Source: Acinetobacter nosocomialis (lineage in GTDB: Bacteria > Pseudomonadota > Gammaproteobacteria > Pseudomonadales > Moraxellaceae). From it: a DNA stretch of 64,000 nucleotides. The notes below the pieces were generated by a model. It saw nothing but the letters and a program-made list of their open reading frames with translations. It did not search any database and had not been told where the DNA came from. Shown in pieces: positions 47,164 to 56,850 of the stretch. The stretch lies in NCBI GenBank assembly GCA_025736915.1, contig CP107049.1, forward strand, positions 1,612,001 to 1,676,000. The letters run 5' to 3'. Numbering within the stretch: the first letter of the stretch is position 1; each line of letters begins with the position of its first letter. A program made the translations under genes and the position numbers.

Positions 47164-47804
47164 TTGGCTGTCCCCGTGTCTTTAGCTACGGCTGGCTTAT
47201 CAGCATCCTTATTCGTTGTGGTCACGCCCATTTCCCCCAAATCGACAGTCACAACAAAACTGCCATAATGATCTTCTACTCTAGGAAGAAGAGAGCTAGC
47301 AGTCTTATCTTTTTTATCTTCAGTCGCCAAGAAAGAGCTCATAAAAGCATTACGATACCAAGGAGATGCTTCAAGATTACGGAGTAATTCAGCTACCGTA
47401 TTTGGACTTTCAGCCTTACCCTCTATTGTAAATTTATCCCCGGTTCGGCTAAATTTAGTGAGATACATTGCTGGTGGTGTGACTCGAACAAGTTCATCAA
47501 CTAGTCGCACCACTACTGGACGTTGACCCTGCAAATCTTGAATCAACTTCATGCGCTCAATAATGGCATCACGCTGTTCTTGTAAACCGTTTAATGCTTT
47601 TAATTGCTGATCAAGATTTTGATTTGTACTTGTAATAAGTTGGTTTGCCTGCGTTTGATCATCTAGTTTATGATCAAAATAGAACCATCCCCCAAATACG
47701 GTTGTAATCCCCAAAACAACCACCCCAAAGCATAAAGTTATAAATTGTTTTTTTCGTTGCTCCCTCAGCTCTTCACGCCAAGGTAGTAAGTTAATTGTTG
47801 CCAT
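47160..47804 (-). CDS. pilN: Type IV pilus inner-membrane protein PilN
   Basis: A 214-residue protein whose N-terminal INLLPWREELREQRKKQF is the peptide that docks on PilM. One helix (about 24-44) is followed by a coiled coil and a ferredoxin-like domain (RVTPPAMYLTKFSRTGDKFTIEGKAESPNTVAELLRNLE). Start codon and pilM stop share one base (TAATG). Confidence 0.95.
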   Translation of the reverse strand: MATINLLPWREELREQRKKQFITLCFGVVVLGITTVFGGWFYFDHKLDDQTQANQLITSTNQNLDQQLKALNGLQEQRDAIIERMKLIQDLQGQRPVVVRLVDELVRVTPPAMYLTKFSRTGDKFTIEGKAESPNTVAELLRNLEASPWYRNAFMSSFLATEDKKDKTASSLLPRVEDHYGSFVVTVDLGEMGVTTTNKDADKPAVAKDTGTAK

Positions 47805-48862
47805 TAATCAAAACTCCTTAAAGCCAAGCCACACGCCACCATTAAAGATGAAGCATCATTTTCAATTTTTTGAACGTCGACTTGAGGAGAAAAGCCCATT
47901 TGTAAAAATGGATTGGCAATAGTGACACGGTAACCTAATTTTTGCTGCAAAAGTTTAGCAAGGCCTGGAATGTTAGCATTCCCCCCTGCAAGCAAAATAT
48001 GGTCAATTTCATTGAATTGGGATGAAGAAAAGAAAAACTGTAATGAGCGAGCTGCCTGCTGAACTACAGCATCTAGAAACGGATCTAGCACTTCAATTTC
48101 ATAGTCATCTGGTAAAGTGCGGTCTTTTTTCGCTCGGCTTGCTTCTTCTAAAGACAAACCATAACGACTTTGAATTTCAAGCGTAAGTTGTTTGCCACCA
48201 AACACTTGCTCACGGGTATAAACAATCTTGCCGTTTTGCATGACAGATAATGTCGTCATGGTATGGCCAATATCTAAAATCCCTATCGTATTTGCACCCA
48301 TCGGTAAGCTATCAGCAAACACACTAAAAGCACGTTCGACCGCATAACTCTCGACATCTGCCAATTTAGGATTCAAATCTGCCAACTCAAGGACTTCAAC
48401 GCGTGTTTCAACGTTTTCAGTTCTTGTTGCGACCAAAAGAACATTTACACGATTTGGATTTGAAAGACGATCAGGCAAAACCTCAAAATCAAGGCTCACC
48501 TCATCCAACGGGAACGGTATGTACTGCTCCGCATCCACACGAATCTGAACTTCACGTTCGTCATCGCTCATATCTGCATCCATTTCGATAGTTTTATGAA
48601 TAACCGTCGATGTCGGAACAGCAATTGCAGCATTTTTGGTCTGGGGATTTGCTAAATTCATCGCCCGTTCCAAAGCCTCTGACACTGCTTCTGGATTTAA
48701 GATATTTTTTTCAACTACACTGTTTTCAGGTAAAGGCATCAAAGCATAGCTTTCCACCCAATATTTACCGTTCTTGACAGAGAGCTCTAACAACTTAACA
48801 GAAGTCGAACTAATATCGACGCCCATTAACCCCTTATTAGGTTTACGATATAACCTGAGCAC
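47804..48862 (-). CDS. pilM: Type IV pilus cytoplasmic actin-like protein PilM
   Basis: A 352-residue FtsA/actin-like ATP-binding protein forming the cytoplasmic ring that binds PilN. Motifs: GVDISSTSVKLLEL (phosphate 1), GILDIGHTMTTLSVM (phosphate 2) and ILLAGGNANIPGLAKLL (adenosine). The start is a GTG at 48862 with AGGA 7 nt upstream. It begins pilMNOPQ, divergent from the PBP1a gene across 161 bp; this pairing is conserved in Pseudomonas and relatives. Confidence 0.96.
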   Translation of the reverse strand: MLRLYRKPNKGLMGVDISSTSVKLLELSVKNGKYWVESYALMPLPENSVVEKNILNPEAVSEALERAMNLANPQTKNAAIAVPTSTVIHKTIEMDADMSDDEREVQIRVDAEQYIPFPLDEVSLDFEVLPDRLSNPNRVNVLLVATRTENVETRVEVLELADLNPKLADVESYAVERAFSVFADSLPMGANTIGILDIGHTMTTLSVMQNGKIVYTREQVFGGKQLTLEIQSRYGLSLEEASRAKKDRTLPDDYEIEVLDPFLDAVVQQAARSLQFFFSSSQFNEIDHILLAGGNANIPGLAKLLQQKLGYRVTIANPFLQMGFSPQVDVQKIENDASSLMVACGLALRSFD

Positions 48863-49023
48863 ACTATTGTCCTATTATTTTTTTATCCCCAAAAAAAATT
48901 ACAAACCAATAATCTCGGTCTTTATTTTTACACGGATACAATATCTCATCTAACAATCCGCATGTCTAAAGGCTATACTGACCACAATTAGTTTGTATTC
49001 GATCTTATTAAAGCTTACTTATC

Positions 49024-51582
49024 ATGAAAAAGCTATCCAGTTTGGGCTTCGTGCGTCCAATTTTTTTGATCATTATTATTATCTTAGTCTCACTTCCGAT
49101 GGGATTTTATGGCATGTATCTCTATATTGCCCCAACCCTCCCGGAAATGAGTTCACTAAAAAAAGCACCGCTTTTAAAGCCATTGCAAGTCTATACAGCC
49201 GACAACCAACTTATTGCTGAGTACGGTGGTAAGCTTTCTATTCCGGTTGAATACAAACAAATTCCTCCTACTTTTATTCATGCCTTCCTAGCAGCAGAAG
49301 ATTCTTCTTTCTTTGAACACAGTGGCATTAGCTTTAAAGGTTTAGGTCGTGCTTTGAGTGAAAGTGTGACTGGTTCTGATGTGCAAACAGGTGGTTCGAC
49401 CATCACCATGCAGGTTGCAAAGAACTATTATTTAAGTCCAGAAAGAACATTAAAACGCAAACTAACAGAAATCTTTTTGGCTCGAAAAATTGAGCAAAAC
49501 TTATCTAAAGAAGACATCTTAAGTCTTTATGTCAATAAGATTTTCTTGGGTAAAAATGCTTACGGTATCGCAGCTGCTGCAAAAATTTACTATAACAAGA
49601 GTATTAATGAGCTTAGCATTGCTCAAATGGCTATGATTTCTGGCTTACCGAAAGCACCGTCTAAATACAACCCAGTTGTTAACCCAGAGCGCGCACTTGA
49701 ACGCCGTAACTGGATTTTAGGCCGCATGTTGCAGCTCGGTTATATTTCTCAAGCAGAATATCAAAAGGCGGTTGCAGAGCCGATTAACTTGAACATGCCT
49801 AACCGCGACCTAAATAATATTCACCCATATGCAGGTGAAATGGTTCGTTCAGAGCTTGTAAAACACTTTGGTGAACAAGCAATTGACTCAGGCTATAAAG
49901 TTTATACAACTATTAATGCCCAACGTCAGGCTATTGCAGAGAAATCTGTACAAGATGGCTTAGAAGCTTATGACCGTCGTCATGGCTGGCGTGGAGCTGA
50001 AGCACATGACAAACCATTAAGCCAATTTAGAGCTTATGCCAACACCTACCCTGCGGAAGTCACCAAGGTAAATAGCAACTCTTTTGAAGCATTAATGCAA
50101 GATGGCTCAACAGTTACTGTGCAATGGTCTGGCATGTCATGGGCACGCCCCTATCGCAATGCGAATAGTGTAGGTGGAGCACCTTCACGTGCATCTCAAA
50201 TTGTTAAAGTGAAAGATATTGTTCGTTTACGACCAAATGATGCCAAGACTGCATGGTCGTTAGTTCAAGTACCAAAAGTTCAAGGCCAGCTTATTGCAAT
50301 TAACCCAAATGATGGCTCAATTGAAGCCATTGTTGGTGGTTATAATTTCTATCAATCAAAATTTAACCGTGCTTTACAAGGCTGGCGTCAGCCTGGTTCT
50401 ACGATCAAGCCATTCCTCTATGCTTTAGCGTTAGAGCGTGGTATGACTCCTTACAGCATGGTCAACGATAGTCCAATTACCATTGGTAAATGGACACCGA
50501 AGAACTCTGATGGCCGTTATCTAGGTATGATCCCTTTACGCCGTGCTTTGTATTTGTCGCGTAATACCGTATCAGTAAGACTTTTACAAACAGTAGGGAT
50601 TGAACGTACTCGCCAGTTATTCATGGATTTTGGTTTACAAGAAGATCAAATTCCGCGTAACTACACGATTGCTCTAGGTACACCTCAAGTGTTACCAATT
50701 CAAATGGCAACAGGTTATGCAGCATTTGCAAACGGTGGTTACCGTGTTCAACCACATTTCATCCAACGTATTGAGGATGCATACGGCAAAGTTATTTACG
50801 AAGCTAAACCAGAATATGCATGTATTCCATGTATTAATGCCCCTGAAACCAAAGGTGATGCGCAGACAACTACACCAGATGATCAAGTTATTGAAGTTAC
50901 CAATAAAGAATTAGAGCAGAAAGAAAAGGCAGCTAAACAGCTTAACCTTAAACAAACTGATAAAAATAACAGCCAATATCGTCAAGCTCAGCGTATTTTA
51001 AAATCAAGCTCAGCTTATGATATGGCAAATATCTTACGTGATGTAATTGAGCATGGTACAGGTCGTGCTGCACTTAAAATTGGTCGTAGTGACTTAGGTG
51101 GTAAAACAGGTACAACGAACGATGCAAAAGATGCATGGTTTGCGGGCTTTAATGGCAAGTTAGTTGCGATTACATGGGTCGGCTTTGACCAACCAACGAC
51201 ACTTGGTCGTCGCGAGTATGGCGGTATTGCGGCATTGCCAATCTGGATTAACTTTATGGACCAATCCCTAAAAGGTACTCCAGCAGCTTGGGTGAGTTTA
51301 GATAAAGATGCTCAGGCGCCGATTTCTCGTGACAAACAAGCCGTCGTTACTGAAGTAACAGATAAGAAAACATATCGTGCTGCACCGCCATTAGCACGTC
51401 CACTCTATCGTCCTGCACCGCCACAACCGAAAGCTAACACCAATAATGACTTTGATGACTTACCTGGTGAGGAAATTGTAATTCCATCTAAAGCAGCGCC
51501 TCCAGCAATGAAGCCTTCACAAGGATCAGCGCCGAAGCGTGACAAAGATGAATTAGAAAACTTGATTAATCAAATTGAGTAA
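49024..51582 (+). CDS. ponA: Penicillin-binding protein 1a (class A PBP)
   Basis: An 852-residue bifunctional peptidoglycan glycosyltransferase/transpeptidase. N-terminal helix at about 12-36, glycosyltransferase motifs AAEDSSFFEHSG and GGSTITMQVAKNYYL, an OB-like insert, and transpeptidase motifs GSTIKPF (SxxK), SRNTVSV (SxN) and GKTGTTN (KTG). The C-terminal tail is Pro/Ala/Lys-rich. It is divergent from pilM and closed by a terminator shared with rlmA. Also called mrcA. Confidence 0.97.
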   Translation: MKKLSSLGFVRPIFLIIIIILVSLPMGFYGMYLYIAPTLPEMSSLKKAPLLKPLQVYTADNQLIAEYGGKLSIPVEYKQIPPTFIHAFLAAEDSSFFEHSGISFKGLGRALSESVTGSDVQTGGSTITMQVAKNYYLSPERTLKRKLTEIFLARKIEQNLSKEDILSLYVNKIFLGKNAYGIAAAAKIYYNKSINELSIAQMAMISGLPKAPSKYNPVVNPERALERRNWILGRMLQLGYISQAEYQKAVAEPINLNMPNRDLNNIHPYAGEMVRSELVKHFGEQAIDSGYKVYTTINAQRQAIAEKSVQDGLEAYDRRHGWRGAEAHDKPLSQFRAYANTYPAEVTKVNSNSFEALMQDGSTVTVQWSGMSWARPYRNANSVGGAPSRASQIVKVKDIVRLRPNDAKTAWSLVQVPKVQGQLIAINPNDGSIEAIVGGYNFYQSKFNRALQGWRQPGSTIKPFLYALALERGMTPYSMVNDSPITIGKWTPKNSDGRYLGMIPLRRALYLSRNTVSVRLLQTVGIERTRQLFMDFGLQEDQIPRNYTIALGTPQVLPIQMATGYAAFANGGYRVQPHFIQRIEDAYGKVIYEAKPEYACIPCINAPETKGDAQTTTPDDQVIEVTNKELEQKEKAAKQLNLKQTDKNNSQYRQAQRILKSSSAYDMANILRDVIEHGTGRAALKIGRSDLGGKTGTTNDAKDAWFAGFNGKLVAITWVGFDQPTTLGRREYGGIAALPIWINFMDQSLKGTPAAWVSLDKDAQAPISRDKQAVVTEVTDKKTYRAAPPLARPLYRPAPPQPKANTNNDFDDLPGEEIVIPSKAAPPAMKPSQGSAPKRDKDELENLINQIE

Positions 51583-51587
51583 AAATA

Positions 51588-51615
51588 AAAAAGCCATCGT
51601 TAGATGGCTTTTTTA
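51588..51615. terminator. Bidirectional terminator between ponA and rlmA
   Basis: AAGCCATC (51591-51598) pairs with GATGGCTT (51603-51610) with A and T runs on both sides. The rlmA stop codon (51600-51602) lies in its loop. Confidence 0.85.
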
Positions 51616-52418
51616 TTACGCTTTTGGAAAAGATAGATTTGAAATGATGCTGTTACTTGCAGGTGTGATTGTTGTTCTAATTGCATACGGCGCTCTGGAG
51701 AGGCCTTATATGCATATGGAGTCATAGCAATCAGATTCTTTAACGCTTCTTGGTCAAGTAATAAAGGAGCATCTATAACTTGCTGTTCTTTCAACTCAAA
51801 TAAATCTTGCAGTTGTTCAACAAATTTTTGCGGTGTGTGCGGATTGACCTGCTCAAACAGTGCTTCACGCATCGCATATAAATGTTCAGTTGCAGGTGTG
51901 ACAACAATTAGATATCCATCATCTTTTAGCACACGTAAAATTTCTGCTTGCGGAATCGGACTAAAAAGGCTGGTACACACATCCATACTTTGATCGATTA
52001 CAGGTAAAGTTGCTCCTGTACCCACAACCCAAGTCACTTTGTCATTTAACTTTGCTGCACGTTGTACTGCATTTTTTGCAATATCTACGCCTATACACTG
52101 CTCAACAACATGCTGCATTGCACTGGTGTAATAGCCCTCGCCACAACCAATATCAAGTACAGCTTTGGCTTTAAGCTGTTTCAGTAAATCAACTACAGCT
52201 TGCTGTAAAGGTTGATAATAGCCACCTTGTAAAAAGGCACGGCGCGCATCTACAGACTCGGGAGTATCCCCCGGATTTTTACTGTGTTTATGCTGTACAA
52301 CGTGTAAGTTCACATAACCTTGTTTTGCAATGTCATAGCTATGGCCCTGATCACATCGCCAAGTTTTACTTACTAATTCGAGTCTCTGTCGACACACGGG
52401 ACACATTAAATTTTGCAT
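51600..52418 (-). CDS. rlmA: 23S rRNA (guanine-N1)-methyltransferase RlmA
   Basis: A 272-residue SAM-dependent methyltransferase acting on G745 of 23S rRNA. The N-terminal zinc finger is seen in MCPVCRQRL and WRCDQGHSYD, then AKQGYVNL, then the SAM site VLDIGCGEGYYTSAM and VCTSLFSPIPQAEILRVLKDDGYLIVV. ATG 52418 follows AGAAG; a GTG two codons upstream is an alternative. It follows the small unrecognised gene by 8 bp. Confidence 0.93.
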   Translation of the reverse strand: MQNLMCPVCRQRLELVSKTWRCDQGHSYDIAKQGYVNLHVVQHKHSKNPGDTPESVDARRAFLQGGYYQPLQQAVVDLLKQLKAKAVLDIGCGEGYYTSAMQHVVEQCIGVDIAKNAVQRAAKLNDKVTWVVGTGATLPVIDQSMDVCTSLFSPIPQAEILRVLKDDGYLIVVTPATEHLYAMREALFEQVNPHTPQKFVEQLQDLFELKEQQVIDAPLLLDQEALKNLIAMTPYAYKASPERRMQLEQQSHLQVTASFQIYLFQKRNKKAI

Positions 52419-52426
52419 AGTCACTT

Positions 52427-52759
52427 CTAATTATTCTCTTGTTCTTTTTGTTGTAAATAAGCCTTTGCTTGCGTACCAACAAAAGTACGGCCCGCATTTG
52501 TTCCATTAATCCATTCATCTACTTCAAACAAATCAAATAAACCAATTTTAATTAAAGTCGGAATCGCAATTTTTAATTCCTCTTCAATTTGGCCTCTTTG
52601 CCCCGCATTATACAAATCAATGTTATGCAGCATCGTCGCTACTGTTCCAGTTTGTACCTGACTGCCATCTTTAAGTACAACTTGAGGTAACACTTCCCCA
52701 TCACTAACCACTTTTTGGTTAATTACAGATAATTGGTCTAGCCCAACAACCTTTGTCAT
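52427..52759 (-). CDS. Unrecognised conserved-looking small protein
   Basis: A 110-residue soluble protein with no signal peptide or membrane helix and no motif I recognise. It has an N-terminal beta-like part (KVVSDGEVLPQVVLKDGSQVQTGTVATML) and a helical C-terminal part (GQIEEELKIAIPTLIKIGLFDLFEVDEWINGTNAGRTFVGTQAKAYLQQ). Codon use is like its neighbours, and a GGAGAGGT-like sequence precedes ATG 52759. It lies between the terminator of the cell-wall cluster and rlmA and is probably co-transcribed with rlmA. I do not assign a function. Confidence 0.7.
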   Translation of the reverse strand: MTKVVGLDQLSVINQKVVSDGEVLPQVVLKDGSQVQTGTVATMLHNIDLYNAGQRGQIEEELKIAIPTLIKIGLFDLFEVDEWINGTNAGRTFVGTQAKAYLQQKEQENN

Positions 52760-52772
52760 TTACCTCTCCAAT

Positions 52773-52800
52773 AAAAAAAGCCAGTAGAAACTGGCTTTAT
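52773..52800 (-). terminator. Terminator of the division/cell-wall cluster after mraY
   Basis: AAAGCCAGT/ACTGGCTTT stem followed by TTTTAT on the minus strand, 20 bp past the mraY stop. It marks the end of the cluster here; murD, ftsW and murG do not follow. Confidence 0.85.
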
Positions 52801-52819
52801 ATTGACACCAAAATAAGTT

Positions 52820-53938
52820 CTAGCGCAATTTTAAGGTCATTAGGCCTAAAACAACTAGCATAATCGTAATAATCCAGAACCGGATAACCACTTGGGTTTC
52901 TTTCCAGCCTTGTTTTTCATAGTGATGATGCAATGGTGCCATCAAAAATACGCGCTTATTCCGCATTCGCAACGACCCGATTTGCAAGAAGACCGATACA
53001 GCCTCCATCACAAAAACACCACCCATAATCGCAAATACGATTTCTTGGCGTACCATAACGGCAATTGTCCCAAGCATTGCGCCCAGAGCTAAAGCACCCA
53101 CATCACCCATAAAGACTTGAGCTGGATGGGCGTTATACCAAAGAAATGCCAAACCTGCACCAATCATGGCAGAACAGATTACAACCAGTTCTGAAGTATA
53201 TTTAACATATGGAATATGCAAATAATTAGCAAAACGGATATCACCAGATAAGTAAGCAAATACGCCTAAACCAGAAGCAACCATAACGACTGGCATAATG
53301 GCTAAACCATCTAAACCGTCAGTTAGGTTAACTGCGTTAGACGCACCATTAATTACTAAATAAGTGAATACAATAAATGCCAAACCTAATGGAACAATAG
53401 AAAGTGGAATTGAAAGATTCTTAAAGAAAGGAATCAATAAATCCAGCATATTTGCAGTGTGTTCTGCATTAGATTGTTCAGTTGCAATTAAATATAAGGC
53501 GATACCAGCACCGAGTGACGCAATAGAAGTCCAGAAGAACTTCTTACGAGCAGGTAAACCTGCATTGTCTTTATAGCGAATTTTAATCCAGTCATCTGCC
53601 CAGCCAACTGCGCCGAATACAACCATTACACCAAGCACAATCCAAACATAAGGGTTAGATAAATCAGCCCATAACAAAGTACTAATACCGATTGAGAGTA
53701 GGATTAAAATCCCGCCCATCGTCGGTGTACCCATTTTTTTAGCATGATTTTCAGGAGCAAATGAACTTACTGCCTGACCGTATTTTAACGCCTGTAATTT
53801 ACGAATCATGATCGGCCCGAGAACCAAACCAATGGTCAGTGAGGTTAATACACTGAGTAAAGAACGTAATGTTAAATAACGAACGACCTGAAACGAACTG
53901 TGATAGCCCGCAAGGTGTTCAAACAACCATAACAGCAT
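52820..53938 (-). CDS. mraY: Phospho-MurNAc-pentapeptide transferase (lipid I synthase)
   Basis: A 372-residue integral membrane enzyme (about ten helices) that couples UDP-MurNAc-pentapeptide to undecaprenyl phosphate. Signatures: [36 protein letters not shown] with the catalytic DD pair, [13 protein letters not shown], and [10 protein letters not shown] followed by the HHHYEKQGW motif. The start is one base after the murF stop. Confidence 0.97.
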   Translation of the reverse strand: MLLWLFEHLAGYHSSFQVVRYLTLRSLLSVLTSLTIGLVLGPIMIRKLQALKYGQAVSSFAPENHAKKMGTPTMGGILILLSIGISTLLWADLSNPYVWIVLGVMVVFGAVGWADDWIKIRYKDNAGLPARKKFFWTSIASLGAGIALYLIATEQSNAEHTANMLDLLIPFFKNLSIPLSIVPLGLAFIVFTYLVINGASNAVNLTDGLDGLAIMPVVMVASGLGVFAYLSGDIRFANYLHIPYVKYTSELVVICSAMIGAGLAFLWYNAHPAQVFMGDVGALALGAMLGTIAVMVRQEIVFAIMGGVFVMEAVSVFLQIGSLRMRNKRVFLMAPLHHHYEKQGWKETQVVIRFWIITIMLVVLGLMTLKLR

Positions 53939-55339
53939 TTAAAGTTTCTCCATCAAATCAGCCATCAACGTTTCCATATGAGTAAAGCGAGAACCTTTAA
54001 ACAGGAAACTCATGGACTGTGGTTGATGTGTTTGGATTAGATTGATTAAAAATGGAAGCGCCTCAGCTTGAGTCTGAAATGCTTTCAATTTATTAGAATG
54101 AAGGCCTGCACCTTCGAGAGCTGCTGAGGCAAACTGCCCCACTGCAATAATATGGTCTAAAGGAAGCTCGGCGAGGTCGCGACCTAAATCGTGATGTTCT
54201 TGCCAACTGCTATTACCTAACTCACCAATATCCCCCATCACCATGACTTTAATGCCATTTTGTTGAAGTAATACTTGTGCCGCAGCACGCATGGACGTTG
54301 GATTAGCGTTATAAGTATCATCAATAAACAAGTAAGGCGCTTTTTGAATAAAGTTCAAACGACCTTTCGCACCTTGCGCTTGCTCTAAACCTTTTACAAT
54401 ATCTTCTAGGCTAATACCTAATGCTAAAGCAAACGCTACGGCTGCCGTTGCATTTTGTACATTATGCTCACCAGCAAATGGCAATCTTACAAGGCTAGAA
54501 CCTTGAGGCGTATGTAGCTGAAAATTGGCAGACTGCGGCAATAATTCAATATCTGTAGCAAAGACGTCACCACCTGTACCAAAGGTAGAGATTTGATGAC
54601 CTTTCGCTGCCTCACGAATCTCAGTAGTGAAGTCGTCTTGTTGCGGAACAATAGCAACGCCCTGAGGCAAAATATGACGATAAATTTCCGATTTTGCACG
54701 ACAAATGCCATCACGCCCGCCGAACTCGCCCAAATGAGCAGTTCCAATATTTAAAATGCCAGCAACATGTGGCTGAACAAGTTTTGATGTGTAATCAATT
54801 TCACCTTGATGACTTGCACCAAGTTCCATCACTGCATATTGATGTTCCTTACGAAGCTCGAGCAGCATCATCGGCACGCCAAGGTCATTATTTAAGTTAC
54901 CTCGGGTAATGAGTGTAGGTGCTAAACGAGACAGTATGCTTCCTAGCATTTCTTTGGTGGTGGTTTTGCCACTACTGCCTGTTAAAGCAATCACTTTCAA
55001 TTGAGCATTTTGTTCGCGGCGATAAGCACCTAATTGTCCCAAAGCCAAACGAGTATCAGAAACTACAAGCTGAGCTATATCAACATCTAATGGACGTTCA
55101 ACAATAGCGATTTGACAACCATTTGCTGCAACTTGTGCAACGAAATCATGTGCATCGAAACGCTCACCTTTTAGTGCTAAAAAGGCATCCCCACTTTCTG
55201 CATGACGTGAGTCAGTCAAAATACGTTTAATTTCAGTTTGAGGGATCTGGTCTTTATGCCAGTAACCCTGCGTTGCCTGTTGTAATTGTTGAGCTGTCCA
55301 CGGTTCCAAAGGCACGGTACTGGTGGTTGAAGTATGCAT
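53939..55339 (-). CDS. murF: UDP-MurNAc-tripeptide:D-Ala-D-Ala ligase
   Basis: Adds D-Ala-D-Ala to complete the UDP-MurNAc pentapeptide. The 466 residues contain the ATP loop LTGSSGKTTTKEML (about 118-131), RGNLNNDLGVPMMLL, the Mur-ligase ELGASHQGEI, and C-terminal DDTYNANPTSM. It follows murE by 8 bp. Confidence 0.96.
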   Translation of the reverse strand: MHTSTTSTVPLEPWTAQQLQQATQGYWHKDQIPQTEIKRILTDSRHAESGDAFLALKGERFDAHDFVAQVAANGCQIAIVERPLDVDIAQLVVSDTRLALGQLGAYRREQNAQLKVIALTGSSGKTTTKEMLGSILSRLAPTLITRGNLNNDLGVPMMLLELRKEHQYAVMELGASHQGEIDYTSKLVQPHVAGILNIGTAHLGEFGGRDGICRAKSEIYRHILPQGVAIVPQQDDFTTEIREAAKGHQISTFGTGGDVFATDIELLPQSANFQLHTPQGSSLVRLPFAGEHNVQNATAAVAFALALGISLEDIVKGLEQAQGAKGRLNFIQKAPYLFIDDTYNANPTSMRAAAQVLLQQNGIKVMVMGDIGELGNSSWQEHHDLGRDLAELPLDHIIAVGQFASAALEGAGLHSNKLKAFQTQAEALPFLINLIQTHQPQSMSFLFKGSRFTHMETLMADLMEKL

Positions 55340-55347
55340 AATTTTTC

Positions 55348-56847
55348 CTATTGTGCAGGGTAAGCAGCATCTACCGTATGATGTTGTGCATCAATCGCAG
55401 AACGCACTTCAACCACATCATCAAACCAGTGACGCACACCATTAATTTCTTGATAATTTTCATGTCCTTTACCGGCAATCACCACAATGTCACCAGCTTG
55501 AGCTTGCTCTGCAACAAATTTAATTGCTTCACGTCGGTCATGAATTTCATGCATACGGTGCCCTGAAAAATCGATTCCTTGCTTCATGTCAGCAAAAATC
55601 TGTTCAGGGTCTTCTGTTCTTGGGTTATCTGAAGTCAAAATAACCGGATTTGCGCCATCTAAAGCGGCTTGGGTCATGAGTGGACGCTTACCACGATCAC
55701 GATCACCACCACATCCAAATACTGCCCAAAGCTCATTAGAAACATGACGCTTTAATGTTTTAAGCACTTGAATCAATGCATCTGGCGTATGAGCATAATC
55801 GACTACAAATAGTCGCTCATCATCACGAATGACTTGCATTCGGCCTGGGGCACCAACTAGTTTAGGAACAAAATTAACTAATACTTGTAAATCGAAACCG
55901 GCTTGCTCAGCAGCAATAAGTGCTGCAATCAAATTTTCAACATTGAAATGACCTAATAACGGACTTTCTACCGCAAATGAACCTTGCTGACTTACCAAAT
56001 TAAAGGTTGCACCTGCCAAGCTATAACTTAAATCGGTAATGAAATAATCGGCTGTATTTTGAGTAAGCGAATAAGTCAAAATTTTAGGTTGTGCAGGATT
56101 ATTCTGTGCAGACTTAATCATTAAATCTGCATGAGCATCATCTAGATTAATCACAGCAACTTTTAACGAATTAAACTGGAACAAACGAGCCTTTGCTTCT
56201 GCATAAGCTTCTAGGGTGCCATGATAGTCGAGGTGGTCACGACTTAAATTACTATAGACAGCAATTTCAATATCACAACCATTTAGTCGGCCCTGCTCAA
56301 GACCATGTGAACTCGCTTCTAAAGAAGCAAAAGTTGCACCCTGCTTAGCATAAGCATGTAATTCATTTTGTAATTGTAGAGCATCAAGAGTGGTATGCGT
56401 AGAAGGTGTCAAGTCCGGTAAAATACCATTACCAGTCGTCCCCATCACTGCACAGCGCTGCTGTTGTGAACTAATTAACTCAGCAATTAAGCGAGAAATA
56501 GTCGTTTTACCATTTGTCCCTGTTACAGCAATAATCCGTAATGGTTTAACTGTATCAGTCTGTTGTAAATAACATTTTTGCCACTCACCCATGCGCTGGC
56601 GCACATCAGGACATACCCACTCATTTGCCACACCTAATTCGGTTTCACTAATTACGGCAAGCGCTCCATTTGCTAAAGCTGCTTCAGCAAATGTACGTGT
56701 TTTTTCAGGTTGGCTATAACTGGTCAAAGCAATAAAAATTTGGCCTGTTTCGATTTTACGACTATCTAAACCAAAGCCATGAAATGGCTGGTGAGGCCAT
56801 TGTGCATCAATCTCGATTGGATTAATTTCTTGAAAAGAAACAGTCAT
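55348..56847 (-). CDS. murE: UDP-MurNAc-L-Ala-D-Glu:meso-DAP ligase
   Basis: Adds meso-diaminopimelate to the peptidoglycan precursor. The 499 residues contain the ATP loop AVTGTNGKTTISRLIA, the substrate segment MEASSHGL-like (LEASSHGLEQGRL), VFGCGGDRDRGKRPLM and the DNPRTEDP motif that specifies meso-DAP rather than lysine. It follows ftsI by 3 bp. Confidence 0.97.
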   Translation of the reverse strand: MTVSFQEINPIEIDAQWPHQPFHGFGLDSRKIETGQIFIALTSYSQPEKTRTFAEAALANGALAVISETELGVANEWVCPDVRQRMGEWQKCYLQQTDTVKPLRIIAVTGTNGKTTISRLIAELISSQQQRCAVMGTTGNGILPDLTPSTHTTLDALQLQNELHAYAKQGATFASLEASSHGLEQGRLNGCDIEIAVYSNLSRDHLDYHGTLEAYAEAKARLFQFNSLKVAVINLDDAHADLMIKSAQNNPAQPKILTYSLTQNTADYFITDLSYSLAGATFNLVSQQGSFAVESPLLGHFNVENLIAALIAAEQAGFDLQVLVNFVPKLVGAPGRMQVIRDDERLFVVDYAHTPDALIQVLKTLKRHVSNELWAVFGCGGDRDRGKRPLMTQAALDGANPVILTSDNPRTEDPEQIFADMKQGIDFSGHRMHEIHDRREAIKFVAEQAQAGDIVVIAGKGHENYQEINGVRHWFDDVVEVRSAIDAQHHTVDAAYPAQ

Positions 56848-56850
56848 AGC

